Below, piece by piece: positions 1-12,854 of a stretch of 64,000 nucleotides of DNA. The stretch covers positions 70,763,618-70,827,617 of the forward strand of contig CM049317.1 in assembly GCA_026874595.1 (NCBI GenBank). Direction: 5' to 3'. Position numbers and translations under genes: made by a program. Source of the DNA: Sipunculus nudus. Its lineage: Eukaryota; Annelida; Sipuncula; Golfingiida; Sipunculidae. Each line of letters opens with the position of its first letter. Positions within the stretch are counted from its first letter, which is position 1. The notes beneath the pieces were generated by a model. The model was not told the DNA's origin and made no database searches. It was given only the letters and a program-made list of their open reading frames with translations.

Positions 1-23
1 AAACTTAGTAGACTGATAAACAG

Positions 24-95
24 GACAATATCCAGCACAGCTATTAAAAGTTGCACAGTGACAATACCCAGCACAGCTTTTAAAGGTTCCCCATA
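24..95. repeat. Two-copy 36-bp tandem repeat
   Basis: Two adjacent copies of a 36-bp unit beginning 'gacaata' at 24 and 60, both containing 'cagcacagct'. No coding potential is seen. Confidence 0.5.
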
Positions 96-213
96 TTTTA
101 ATTTCTGGACAAGTAATTAGCAATTCAGAACAAACTGTGTACAAAACCAAACCCATATCAGGTTAAAGTTTAGGGATAACTCTTTATAACTCAACAACCA
201 CTCACCATATAGC

Positions 214-1084
<871 letters not shown>

Positions 1085-2600
1085 TCAGCTGACTGTAAGT
1101 CAACTGAGGAATGGGATAGCGCTTTGTCCATCCTCTGTCAGGGTGTCTGGGTGTCCGTTAGCAGGGCACAAATCGTAACTGCTGGACCTAGAAATATTTA
1201 AGTGATCATCCAGGGAGGTCAATAAAAAACTCCTTGGAAACCTGAAATTAGGTCACTGTGGCATGGATCCTTCGAGCTATGGGGCTTGAAAGTACCCCCC
1301 CCCCCCCAGAATAATAAAATATTTAATACAAAACCTGTAATATCTTGATAATTAATGCATGGTTTGTCATGAATCTAGCCTTGAATATTGACCATGACTA
1401 GTTTTGTCAGTTTCTGAAAAGTGGTGGCGCCACCTGTATTTTTTTTTATTTTAACAAAAAATTTTTCTAATTGTTTTACTATAAAATAACAACAATCATG
1501 TCAGTTTCTCAGCTGTGATTACATCTAGTGTCCCAAAACCGTGTGTGTTTATTGATCACAAGTGGATGCCCTATAGTAATCACCTGGTCTCTCTGTCTGT
1601 CTGTTTGTCTGTCTGTCTATTCATCCATCCACACAAATTGTTTTCAGATGATAACTGCAGGTTGGATTGACACATGGATTTTAAACTTGACTTATATATG
1701 GCCCACCACTAAAGCCAGAAGCTGTCTGGTTTTTGAGTCATGAGGTCACAGGACTTCCTTATTTAAAAAGATTATGGCTGCATTTTAAGCCAAGCTTTTC
1801 ATCCCAAACTTTCTATCTTGTGCATTCAGCTGACTAGCCAGTATGGGGAGACCATAAATGAATTTGGGAACAATAGGTCAAAGGTCAAGGTCACAGTGGC
1901 CATCTGTTCAAAAATTAGTTTCCAGATGATAACTCCATTTTAGTTTGACATTATGGTTATATACTTATACTTATATATGGCTCACCACTAAAGAAAGAAC
2001 CTGTCGATTTTTTGGTTCAAAGGTCAAGGTTACAGGACCATTTCTTTAAAATAAATGTGTATGCATTTCAAACTTTTCACAAACCTTCCATCCTCAAGAT
2101 AATGCTCACCTGCCAATAGGGGAATATTTTATTTGATTTTGGTGTCATAGGGTCAAAGGTCAAGGTCACAGGGCCCATCCATTCACAAATTAGTTAATGG
2201 ATGATAATTCTGCTTTTTTAAAGATTGTTACAATAATCTAAATGCTGCATGTTCAAGGATAGTAAAGTTCTCATATTTTTGGTCAAAAGGTCATTGGTTA
2301 AGGACACAGGACTGTGTTGAGACCCATGGGTCCGAAGTTTACTTAAGATCGCCAAGTGGGAGATATGTTTTCAAATGCCTGTCATATGACAGGAGTATTA
2401 TGGCATACCCACCATCCTTCAGTTTACTATTAGTGCCACTATGGTAACTTACCAGGGCTTTGATGGATTTTCACCATAACTCACCATAACTTCTTACCAA
2501 CTGATTATCTCACCTGAGTTTGATTATGGGCAACATCCACGCAAATTTAATAAAGTCACTGGTCACTAGGCTACTTTGTGGTGTCACCAAGATAACTTAA
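1085..2600. repeat. Degenerate dispersed repeat rich in AGGTCA half-sites
   Basis: A repetitive stretch with recurring phrases: 'gatgataact' near 1646 and 1925, 'atatggc(c/t)cacca' near 1695 and 1975, and 'ggtcaaaggtcaaggtcac' near 1876, 2016 and 2151. Adjacent AGGTCA half-sites give DR1 then DR0 spacing (1875-1880, 1882-1887, 1888-1893). A run of 13 C lies at 1295-1307. Repeats of this look are common in bivalve and gastropod DNA, so I read it as an old interspersed or low-order tandem repeat. No coding sequence is recognised. Confidence 0.6.
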
Positions 2601-4269
2601 GGGAATATAAAGGATTTTTATAAAACTCATCAAAAATGTTAATCAATAAAATATCCCCCCTTAGTTCGATTTCCAGCGAAATCCATGCATATTAATGAGA
2701 TCAGAGGTCACCAGATACACAACATGCGTATTATTCACATTTAAGGGGCTCTTGTTGCCAGCATTGTTTTTTTTTGTTTGTCTGTTAGCAAAGTTATTTT
2801 TTCACTTTGGCATGGTTAATTGTTCTTTCAAGACTGACTGGTATCAGTCAGGCCAGGCCAAAGGTGCAGTTCAACAGTCAAATAGTTGTGTGCACCAGCC
2901 ATCAGGTAACTATATCTTATTCAGACCTATATATTTTAGCCATTTGCAAAGTTTAATGTTGACAAACAAGACCTTCAAAAGTTTAACTGAAAGTTGTGAA
3001 TGTCAGCCTCTGTTGTCATTGGTCATGCCTAGTACGGTGAGTGTCATGACCTATGTGTCATTTGTTATGAGTATCATTAAATTCTAATGCATTAGATAGT
3101 CCAGATAGGTGTGTTTCTTGGATGGAAAAAAAACATCAATATGATGTTACTTCACAGATTGAAGATGGCAATCCTTCCCTGAGAGGACACAGAAGTACTT
3201 AAGGGGACAAGATGACAACCAAGAAGAATATGACTGAGCCTTTCTCTGTTTATCTTGGACATTTAATCAAGAATTTAAAACAAAAATCACAAAAGTAAAA
3301 TATCACCAAGGACTTGAGGCACGCCAAATGATCCATGAATGATACAAATGGTGTTTCCACGAGAGAATCTTATTTTGATTTACATTTGGTTAATGGTAGG
3401 CCATGTTTATAGTTAGCCTAATAACTAACCCTACAAACAATTTTATGCAACATCATGGCCTTTTTATTGTTGCACCTTAAGTTACAGTAATATGCGATAT
3501 ATATGTATAGTGATTGTACTTATGCAGAGGGGCAGCTATTAAAGAAAAGGCGATTAAGGATGTGATCATCATGATCTATGAATTTATCACTGTATCATTT
3601 GCCACTTACGTTATATTTGATTGTTATATCTACATTGTTATTGGTCAGTTGTTTCACATGTTTAAAAACTATGACCTAAATGTAAAGTAGAGCTGATTAC
3701 ATACAGAAAGGTGATATAGACTTCTGTATCAGATGCTGACCAGATATTTATTATAATAATAAAAACAATATAACAATCATTGGATTTTGTACCAGTTCGA
3801 GAGAACGTGTTAAGGGAGTATATTGTTACATTTATCATTTGTAGAACTCAAAAACCTAAATAAAAGTTGTTTTTAATGTCAAATCCTGTGTATAAATGTT
3901 TCTCTTAGGTGAATGGATCGTATTCCTTTAATACGTCCTTATAACTTTGATTACACGTTTCAGCAGTGCTTTTTGTTCCCGAAAGTACCATGGTGCGAAC
4001 TTTGTCGAAACATTGTCAGTATTGAACGTCGTTCAAATGTTTTATTGAGAAAACATTATAACACTGTTTAAAAAAAACTTTCCACTTTGCCGTTGCAATA
4101 ACGTTTTGTAGGAAACTAATGTAAAACGTTGTATGTTTCCTGTATGTGACTGGATCGTTTCCCACCGAACACGTGCAAATAACCTTGATAAAACGTTTAC
4201 AAAATGTCCAAACATCCTTTCAGAACCCGATAAAACCATTGTAAGAACGTCGTCGAGACCCTGTTTGAT
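2601..4269. other. Intergenic, no gene recognised
   Basis: Contains an open frame at 2695-3087 (130 codons) with a hydrophobic N-terminal half but no family motif. Its 5' part overlaps the end of the repeat-rich zone, so I do not call it a gene. The stretch 4020-4269 begins to resemble the AACGTT satellite that follows. Confidence 0.4.
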
Positions 4270-6165
4270 CACAATTTAGCGGCGTTAAGCTAACGTCAGA
4301 TTATTGTTGGAACGTTAGATTATTATAGGAACAATAAATACCCATTTTAAATGTTAACAAAACGTTTGTATAACATTTACACTTGTTTGTAAGGTTGAGT
4401 AAACCTTTTGGCAATGTTTGTTTTGGAAGAAACATTATTACTACAAGAAAACTTTCCTGATTCACGTTGTTTTGCTGTTAAAGGAAAAACGTTATCCAAA
4501 TTAAAAGATGACAGTTAGTACAACGTTGAGGTAATTATTTTTGGCTGAACACGTCCTTACAACATTGCGGAAACGTCAGATACGCCCCATATCATATTCT
4601 TTAATATGTCGCTGAAACATTGCTTAGATGGCATATGAGTGTACTTCTAATGGCGTTGTGAAAACGTCGCCAAGACGCCGTTGGGTCACCATTTTTCGAC
4701 GTTACGGTAACGTTGTCAGGTTGTTGTGGGAACAATAAACATATTTTTAATGTTTACAAAACGTTCTAATAACATTTTAAACGTTTTTGTAAGGTCGAAT
4801 GAACGTTGTGGCAACGTTTGTTGTGAAAAAAACGTTATTATTACTACAAGAAAACTTTCCTGATTCACGTTGTTTTGCTGTAAAAGGAAAAACGTTATCC
4901 CAACGTAAACACGACAGTTAGTACAACGTTGAGGTAACCATTTTGGGCTAAACACGTCCTTACAACATTGCAGAAACGTCAGATACGCTCCATATCATAT
5001 TCCTTAATATGTCGCTGAAACATGGCTTAGATGGCATATGAGTGTACTTCTAATGGCGTTGTGAAAACGTCGCCAAGACGCCGTTGGGTCACCATTTTGC
5101 GGCGTTACGGTAACGTTGTCAGGTTGTTGTGGGAACAATAAGCTTATTTTTAATGTTAAAAAAACGTTCTAATAACATTTTAAACGTTTTTGTAAGGTCG
5201 AATGAACGTTGTGGCAACGTTTGTTGTGAAAAAAAACGTTATTATTACTACAAGAAAACTTTCCTGATTCACGTTGTTTTGCTGTTAAAGGAAAAACGTT
5301 ATCCCAACTTAAACACGACAGTTAGTACAACGTTGAGGTAACCATTTTTGGCTAAACACGTCCTTACAACATTGCAGAAACGTCAGATACGCTCCATATC
5401 ATATTCTTTAATATGTCGCTAAAACATTGCTTAGATGGCATATGAGTGTACTTCTAATGGCGTTGTGAAAACGTCGCCAAGACGCCGTTGGGTCACCATT
5501 TTGCGGCGTTACGGTAACGTTGTCAGGTTGTTGTGGAAACAATAAACATATTTTTAATGTTAACAAAACGTTCTAATAACATTTTAAACGTTTTTGTAAG
5601 GTTGAATGAACGTTGTGGCAACGTTTGTCGTGAAGAAAATGTTATTATTACTACAAGAAAACTTTCCTGATTCACGTTGTTTTGCTGTTTAAGGAAAAAC
5701 GTTATCCCAACTAAAACACGACAGTTAGTACAACGCTGAGGTAACCATTTTGGGCTAAACACGTCCTTATAACATTGCAGAAACGTCAGATACGCTCCAT
5801 ATCATATTCTTTAATATGTCGCTGAAACATTGCTTAGATGGCATATGAGTGTACTTCTAATGACGTTGTGAAAACGTCGCCAAGACGCCGTTGGGTCAGC
5901 ATTTTGCGGCGTTACGGTAACGTTGTCAGGTTGTTGTGGGAACAATAATCATATTTTTAATGTTAACAAAACGTTCTGATAACATTTTTAACGTTTTTCA
6001 AGGTTGAGTAAACGTTGTGGCAACGTTTGTTGTGAAAAAAACGTTATTATTACTACAAGAAAACTTTCCTGATTCACGTTGTTTTGCTGTTAAAGGAAAA
6101 ACGTTATCCCAACTAAAACACGACGGTTAGTACAACGTTGAGGTAACTATTTTTGGCTAGCTGGG
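4270..6165. repeat. Satellite array, ~404-bp monomer, AACGTT-rich
   Basis: About four and a half head-to-tail copies of a ~404-bp monomer. The phrase 'cgttacggtaacgttgtc' starts near 4700, 5103, 5507 and 5910, giving spacings of 403, 404 and 403. Each monomer carries many AACGTT palindromes. The first copy (4270-4695) is the most diverged and the array ends near 6160. Open frames such as 4716-4955, 5129-5341 and 5523-5762 are products of the repeat, not genes. Confidence 0.93.
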
Positions 6166-6230
6166 ATGTCTTATTTTGCTAACAGACAAACAGATCCACA
6201 AACACACACACATATTTTTAAACGCGGGCC
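6165..6230 (+). repeat. Short dispersed repeat end ('gctaacagacaaac')
   Basis: The phrase 'ttttgctaacagacaaacag' followed by CA-rich sequence recurs near 26930, 28435, 52465 and 53888, where a longer upstream part is shared. It marks the 3' end of a dispersed repeat family. Confidence 0.55.
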
Positions 6231-6512
6231 GAGCTTTGTTCATGTGTTGACTTGTTGTTAATTTAGATCTGAACTGAACGCAGACTGGTAAGCCACAGCA
6301 GTGGAACCTAGCTCTCAGTGATTTTAATATAACCTGGTCAGAAGGTAAGTCAATGTTGATGTTTAAGTAAATGGTACTCTATGCTTACATTATGTTGACA
6401 AATGAAACTTATTAAATAAATATTATTTCATGTTCCTGATAACCAGAAGATAAGCCATATATAAGTATGTTCATTAACGATAATACTGTATAGTAAAGAA
6501 CGATATTTCGTT

Positions 6513-6930
6513 ATGTGCGTCACAAAGAAAATCCTACGTAAAATGTATGACGATACGTACATTACCCTAAAACGGAGTTACTTTGGCCCTTTGAAAATCC
6601 TACCTAAAATGTATGACGACACGTACAATACCCTAAAACGCAGTTACTTTGGCCCTTTCAAAATCCTACGTAAAATGTATGACGCCACGTACATTACCCT
6701 AAAACGAAGTTACTTTGGCCCTTTGAAAATCCTACGTAAAATGTATGTCGACACGTACAATACCCTAAAACGGAGTTACTTTGGCCCTTTGAAAATCCTA
6801 CGTAAAATGTATGACGACACGTACATTACCCTAAAACGGAGTTACTTTGGCCCTTTGAAAATCCTACGTAAATTTATGACGACACGTACATTACCGTAAA
6901 ACGGAGTAACTTTGGCCCTTTTAGGGTAAC
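6513..6930. repeat. 66-bp tandem repeat, about six copies, in frame
   Basis: The phrase 'ctttggcc' recurs at 6581, 6647, 6713, 6779, 6845 and 6910, a 66-bp period with a last step of 65. Because 66 is a multiple of three, the plus strand stays open as 22-residue repeats containing the motif KRSYFGPLKILRKMY. No signal peptide, splice site or conserved domain supports a real protein, so I annotate it as a minisatellite whose open frame is probably incidental. One unit end is repeated in inverted orientation at 8663-8690. Confidence 0.85.
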
Positions 6931-8364
6931 TTTAGCCCACCTCGAAAAAGTGTTTTTACACCACGCTTTATGGAATTATATTATATTTAACTGATCATAT
7001 GCATTTCCTTAAAAAAGAGTGAAGTCTTTCCTTTATCACATACTCTACATGGTTGAGCATTAGTAAGGTTGTAGTTCACAGTGTAGGTTTCTAAAGTTAC
7101 AGCAGATCTGTGTTTTTTTCACATCTATGCAAACTTTTTCTTCTAAACCATATACATGGAAAACAATCACCTTTGTGTTGTTTCTTTGATACTTTCCATG
7201 GTCTGAGTGATACAACTATGTTAAAACTAATTTATTTTAAGTGTGATTTAATGTTTTCAAACCTGTTTTTTTTCACCAGGGTATCTTTGGCCCACTAGCC
7301 CAGGGTTACTTTGGCCAACTTATAGTTCTTTTATTTTAGATGAAATGAGGTTGGTGAGGTTTGTATCTGGTACATTAAGAACTATAACATATAAATAGTT
7401 TAAAAAAAAAGAATTTTAAAACTCCCCATGATAAACAGATTTAGTTTAATCAGACCTTAGTGTTCTGGCAATGTCATATCTAGCTATTCAAATGTTTCTT
7501 ATTTTCAAAGCACTGACTTTTTTAATATGGAATTCATCATAGATTTGCTTTTGCTATTAAAGGTATCAATTAAACCAGTTTTTCATTTTGTTTATTTTAG
7601 AGGCATCCACTTCCATTGTTTTTTATGTGACAGCCTGATTTTTATGTGTACACATTTAGGATTCTCTCCATATCAGTTCTGAACTATGTTACAGGGAAGT
7701 AGCACAGGATTATCCTTGTGTCAGCAAGAAAAGGTTTATCCTAAATCCAGTTGAATATAAATTAATATAATATAATACCATAAAGACTGGTCCAACTGGA
7801 AGTAGGTTTACCATCCTCTGGATCCTGGGTGTGAAATCATCCTCATTTCTGAGTCATAACACGAGAAAACCTGAAAGGCACACTGTTTGTGAGTGTAATG
7901 CGGCTGCAGGGCACAGCCATAGGTATACTGTTAGGCCAACAGAATGCCAACTCTGCTGGGATTGACCATGAAAAACTCTTGGGATTCTTTGGCTGAGAAA
8001 TATGAAGTCAGTAATTAAACCAGTAGTTAAGATATAGTAGCTAAAATTTATTTTAAAAAATCTGTTATCTCTACATGTATATAAGTTATTTAAGGAAGGA
8101 TGCATCAGCTAATCACAGTAAGCTCACTTATAATAGTTTCATCTTGTTGCGTTTTATATATTTTAGTTTTATTTACTGTCTGAACAATTACTATTATTGC
8201 TTGGACAGTGAAAGTGAACATTTAGTTAAATGTTAAAGATTTGTTCAAATCTTGGTATTTGGTGCCAAAGAGGTGTGTGGTCGTATGTGCTCAAAATATA
8301 TTTTACCTATTTCACTTTTTAATTTTTTTTTTAATTATACTCTTGGTAACTTGATGAGAATGTG

Positions 8365-8400
<36 letters not shown>

Positions 8401-8695
8401 AATAATTATATATATATACTCTTGGGATTTAAAATTTGAGTTTTATTTTTGTAAAACACCTCCCAGGGCCAAAATAACTCCAGGACCTGGGGTTACTTTG
8501 GTCCACACATTTAAAAAAAATCAAAATAGGTTGAGACCATGAGTAAACAATATAGACATCATAGAAATATGTTCAAGCCCAAGTAATAATGCCTTATACG
8601 GAAGTCTACCTGTTGATATTTGACTGTGGTTCTTTAAAACGATACTAAAGCATGACCATTTTTGGCCAAAGTAACTCCGTTTTACGGTATATCAT
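6892..8695. mobile_element. Possible TIR-type element bounded by inverted repeats
   Basis: The left end near 6892-6917 reads 'taccgtaaaacggagt' then 'actttggcc'. Its reverse complement occurs at 8663-8690 with one mismatch, about 1.75 kb away. Between them are several extra copies of 'ggttactttggcc' (7278-7320, 8490) and an imperfect hairpin at 8465-8502. This could be a non-autonomous DNA transposon with subterminal repeats. No transposase frame is seen and no target site duplication was established. Confidence 0.35.
8367..8418. repeat. (AT)n microsatellite
   Basis: An AT dinucleotide tract interrupted by 'gtatataaataatt'. Seen directly. Confidence 0.9.
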
Positions 8696-10150
8696 GGAAT
8701 GTACAAGTTCTCTTGCCAGATAGGTAAGATGTAAGTGTAAAACGGAGATGCTCGCCGTGAGGATGAATTAGTAACTTAAAGTTTTGATCCTTTAATTGTG
8801 TACAGAGATCGTTATCACGACTTGTTTCGACCGCTATCAGGAAAATTGTCGTTGCCATCCCAGGATATGCCATAGAGTCACCAGTTTCATGAGGGTCCTG
8901 AGACGCTCACGCAGGCTATCCAGGATGTGTGTATGGATCGGTCACATAATTTTATAAACTGGACTTTACTCTTGCTTTAAGCTCATTTTTCCATAAAATG
9001 GACTTAACTTGTGCTATGAGCAGAATCTAAAGGCCTATATACCTCAAGTGTATATCTGAGATTTCATTTGGTTTATCATTTGAATTTTTTTATTTGAATA
9101 AATATTAAATTTTTGTTATAAATCTGTTATCCTTGTGGCTATTCTTTTTCCTCATGACAATATAACACTATAGTTACTTTGATTTTCGCAAGTGTTATTG
9201 TCGTTGGATATGGAGAATTCTGATTTATTTCCGTTTAAACATTAATAATCATAGGCCAATATCCTTAACACACGCGTCTGATGTAATTCCTTTATGATCG
9301 GTCAGCGATAGACCATTTATGTCGAATGTATCAAGAATTTATGGAAAACTATGGCTAATGTTCCTTCAGGGCACAGATGGCATCGTTCCCATTATCTCAG
9401 AAACAAAACCTTCATTTCTGAGGCGAAGTCTACCACCAGTTATAATATAGTTAGTAAAATGATATATATGCTGTGTTTTCGGTCTTTTCACTAACCACCC
9501 ATAATGTTTTTTAGGACGGGTTTTCAACGGATGGTAGACATGGACATAGATTAACATAAGGATAATGCTCAGTCAAATAAAACACCCAAATATAGCCTGA
9601 TATTGGATTGTTTTGTTACCTGTTCATACTGAGAAACATATCTGTCTAAAGTGATGTTATTCAGAAAGCCCTAAGTAACTGTCATGATTCGATATTTAGA
9701 AGCAACATTGATGTATATAAAATTATATAATCATAAGTGTATTTATATATATAGATCCTCATCCTTTCATTCTAAACAAGGTAAGCCAATATCCCTAAAT
9801 ATATCGCTTTGGAAAGTATCGTATCGACTTAAATTGTCATTTTATTTTGTTAATTAAAAATAACTACAATATCGACAGTAGCTGTTGTGAGAGATTAGAA
9901 ATTAAAAAATAATTATCTTGATTTTTGTTATCCATGGTTTTGAAATAAGATCCAAGTTCTATTCGGTGTAAGATTTCTTTTCCTGATAAAAGGAAATTAG
10001 TGTAAAAAAGACCCATTTATGAAACTAATACGTGCATGAAATAAAAAAAAAAGTGAAGTAACCCTCCGCAGTTTTTTGTCACGATACGTGCATGGAATAT
10101 TACGAAAATGTGCATTCAAGACCCTGTTGCTTTTTGTCAATGTAAACATC
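8630..10150. repeat. Duplicated block Y, copy 1
   Basis: Clear collinear similarity to 18394-20540. Both start with 'aacgatactaaagcatgacc', share 'gatgctcgccgtgaggatga' and end near 'gcagtttttgtca' plus 'tgcattcaa'. Copy 2 carries about 185 extra bases (18962-19143). No intact gene is seen; the minus-strand open frame at 9366-9557 corresponds to part of one in copy 2 but is interrupted upstream by a stop. Confidence 0.8.
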
Positions 10151-10401
10151 ATTTATTGACCTGTGGGCGGTTTTTAAAATCACATATTTATATATACAGT
10201 TATATGGTCATCATTTGTTGCAAAAACTGATGGCAGTGTGCTCGATGGGTGACCAGAGCATTTCTATGTTGTGTAGAAAGAAGTAAACTAGGTCTTCTCC
10301 AGGCATTTCATGACTAACTGTTTCTGCCATACGCTCTAGTACAAGACTCATTAGTCATGTTATGCCTGGAGAACACCTAGTTTAGTTCATTCTATACACA
10401 T

Positions 10402-10403
<2 letters not shown>

Positions 10404-10459
<56 letters not shown>
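10404..10459. repeat. (AC)n(AT)n microsatellite, LTR element insertion site
   Basis: A CA/AC run to 10440 followed by AT repeats directly abutting the LTR that starts at 10460. Seen directly. Confidence 0.95.
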
Positions 10460-10460
<1 letters not shown>

Positions 10461-10864
10461 GTTACGCCGGGCTTGTCACTATGGACTGTCATTGCCGGGC
10501 GGCGGAGTTCTTGTTAGAAGAACATAACGAAAGCGGACAACACAACAATTCTTTATTTCCTCGGTGTATATATATACACAGTGCGGTGCATGTCTGACCT
10601 GCAAAGACAAAGGACTGCCGATAATACACAGTGCACACGTCCACTCCGGGCGCGTGCATGAGGTGTTCTGTGCAAGGCCACGGTCAAAATCCCTGGTCTC
10701 GCCAGGCAGGACAAATGCAGAGACCGTGACCTGCGCAGACAATGAGCTACCGGACAGTGTGAAAACACAGGGGACAACTGAGAAAAACGGAGGGGATCAC
10801 CATATACCAAATAAGGACGCAAAATATTCCACGTATGGATGTGATATCATTTGATGGCGTAACA
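10460..10864 (-). repeat. Element 1 3' LTR (left copy)
   Basis: A 405-bp LTR with perfect 9-bp terminal inverted repeats, TGTTACGCC and GGCGTAACA. On the minus strand it has a TATATATATA tract (10576-10567), then AATAAA (10557-10552) nine bases later. It differs from the right LTR by 7 substitutions and no indels. Confidence 0.97.
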
Positions 10865-10878
10865 CTCTCCCCTGTCAA
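10865..10878 (-). promoter_or_regulatory. Polypurine tract of element 1
   Basis: On the minus strand the purine-rich sequence ACAGGGGAGAG lies directly against the 3' LTR, where plus-strand DNA priming is expected in LTR retroelements. Confidence 0.75.
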
Positions 10879-10945
10879 GTGAGAATGATGGCCTCATCAT
10901 TAATTTAGCAATATCAATAAATGCGGTTTGCGGGTACTTTAAGTA

Positions 10946-12110
10946 TTAAAACTGTTCGATATCGTAGTATATTTGAGATAATTGTGAAGATAGTGTAGGT
11001 GGACGTTTTCTTTGTCTGGACGGACGACTCTTGACATTAGGTGCACAAGACTCTATAGAGACATGAGAATTTGCATCTGGTGCATCGATATCTGCATCAG
11101 CTATGTCAGTGTCATGCCGTGTAAGATTCTGATTACTCATATCCACTGAGTCAGCTGATGTCTGAGATACATTGGTAAAAGAATGATCACTGCTTTCTCG
11201 AGTTTGGCCCTCAGCTCTTGTTACGAGAGCTGATCTATGGGATCCATTTATACTCGTTTCACTGAGACTCCGTTAACGTTAGTTGTCGGGTTATCAGTAT
11301 GATCTGGCTCATTCTGAATACTTCTTATAGAATGTTCAGAGGAATGATTTGAAAACGGCTCATTGGTTTCAGCTGTTGAAACATCCTCCTCTAAATTACC
11401 GGAGGAATTACTCTGTGCTGCCGTAGAAGTATTCCGTTTCCTTAAGAATGGAACAACGGCGCATTCGGTATCTGAATAATCAGATTCATCTGAGCAAGAA
11501 GCATGGCTCAAGGTCTGCATATCAGACGATTTAGGGGAACCCCGACGTTTTGCGGGTTTGGGTGTTTGACTATTAGATGGTAAGTGATCTGTTAAGGGTG
11601 TAGTATTAATGGGAAGCAGAAGATTTCTGTGTAACGTACGGGCCGGCCCTGAACGGTTTTCAGGTTTTACCTCGTAAACTGGAATGTTTTTATATGGTTT
11701 GTTTACCACAACAAAGACGGTATCTTCCCATCTGTCGGCTAATTTCTGGTTGCCCTGTATATAGGTGTTACGTACTAAGACTCTGTCTCCCTTATCAAGA
11801 GAATGGCCCTTGATCTTCCGATCATAGTGTTTTCTACCATGGGCTTGAGACTTAGATATCTCTTTTTGGGCAATACGGTATGCATCTTCAAGTTTCTGCT
11901 TTAATGACTGCACATAAGTGGAGTAGTCATTTTGTGGGCTGTTTTCAGTTAACCCTAAAAGGACATCAACGGGCAAACGTGGATGGCGACCAAACATCAG
12001 GTAAAATGGCGAGAAGCCAGTTGTTTCATGCTTGCTGCAATTATATGCATGGGCAATTGGGCCAATGTGAGACTTCCAATCGGCCTTCATTCGGGAGATA
12101 AGGTCCCTAA
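10946..12110 (-). pseudogene. Integrase C-terminal region of element 1, broken
   Basis: Minus-strand open segments at 11248-12186 and 10946-11146 in different frames. The first continues integrase after a frame break near 12100 and includes the segment beginning HAYNCSKHETTGFSPFYLMF, typical of Gypsy integrases downstream of the DDE core. It then has a GPY/F-like module (GDRVLVRN ... IPVYEVKP) and an acidic, Ser-rich tail ending in an Arg/Pro-rich stretch. A second break lies near 11250. The same organisation appears in element 2 at 39254-40200, supporting homology. Confidence 0.8.
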
Positions 12111-12854
12111 CATGTAAATAAGCGTGCGGTTGAAACGGGGGTGATATGGCGTTGTATGAGATTTTGTGGTACCAGTGAGCGTGCACAGTTCCCGAATCAC
12201 ACGTGACTCAAAATTACGACCTTGGTCGCTGTGTAACCTTTGTGGCATACCGTAATGACATACATAGGTGTCAAACAGTGCTTTGGCTGTGACTTTAGCT
12301 GTCTGGTTTCTTGTTGGAATGGCTTGGGAATAACGGGTGAAATGGTCGGTCATGACTAACAGGTTTTCTAGTCCGCCCTTACTGGGTTCTAGTGTGAGGA
12401 AATCAACACAGAGGATCTCCATTGGCTGACTAGAATCAATATTGGTTAGTGGGGCTCTCTGATTGGTTGGGGTTTTTCTGCATAAGCAACGAGGGCATTG
12501 AGAGATATACTTATTTACCTCCGTAGCCATACAAGGCCAATAGCATCTCTCTTGGAGAAACTGAAGGGTTCTCTCTTGTCCCATATGACCCATTTCATTA
12601 TGGACACATTTGAGCACGTCATCACGAAACTTTGAAGGAAGAACTAATTGGTAACATACATCTCCATTGATATTTCTCTTTTTATAGAGGACATCATCTT
12701 TCAGGACTAATTTCTTGCGATCCCGAAGGAACACTCTTACACCTTGGTTTTGCCTAGTAGACATCGACAGCTTTGAGTTGTGTTTAAGATGTTGCAAAAC
12801 AATACTAATGACGGGGTCAGCTTTTTGCTCTTCACAAAAACAGGAGGTGAACAC
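12087..12854 (-). pseudogene. Integrase zinc-binding and catalytic core, element 1, catalytic Glu region deleted
   Basis: The minus-strand frame contains an HHCC-type zinc-binding module (HNEMGH ... CPRCLC), then core motifs with the first catalytic Asp in CVDFL and the second in HSDQGR. The segment that in the second element of this window reads GNGQTERFNR, with the expected third acidic residue, is shortened here to HPRFNR (plus-strand 12131-12140), so the catalytic Glu is missing. The frame also breaks near 12100. Upstream, the N-terminus joins almost directly to the RT tether with no RNase H between. The integrase would join element cDNA to host DNA; this copy should be inactive. Confidence 0.9.

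Noticed and set aside
2695-3087. 130-codon plus-strand open frame with a hydrophobic N-terminus
   Set aside because: No domain or motif, begins in repeat-rich sequence and has no splice or promoter support.
4716-5762. Similar minus-strand 79-codon frames (4716-4955, 5523-5762)
   Set aside because: They are the same frame in successive satellite monomers, not a gene family.
10479-10854. Overlapping open frames on both strands, repeated at 17180-17555
   Set aside because: They lie wholly within the two LTRs and are explained by LTR sequence.
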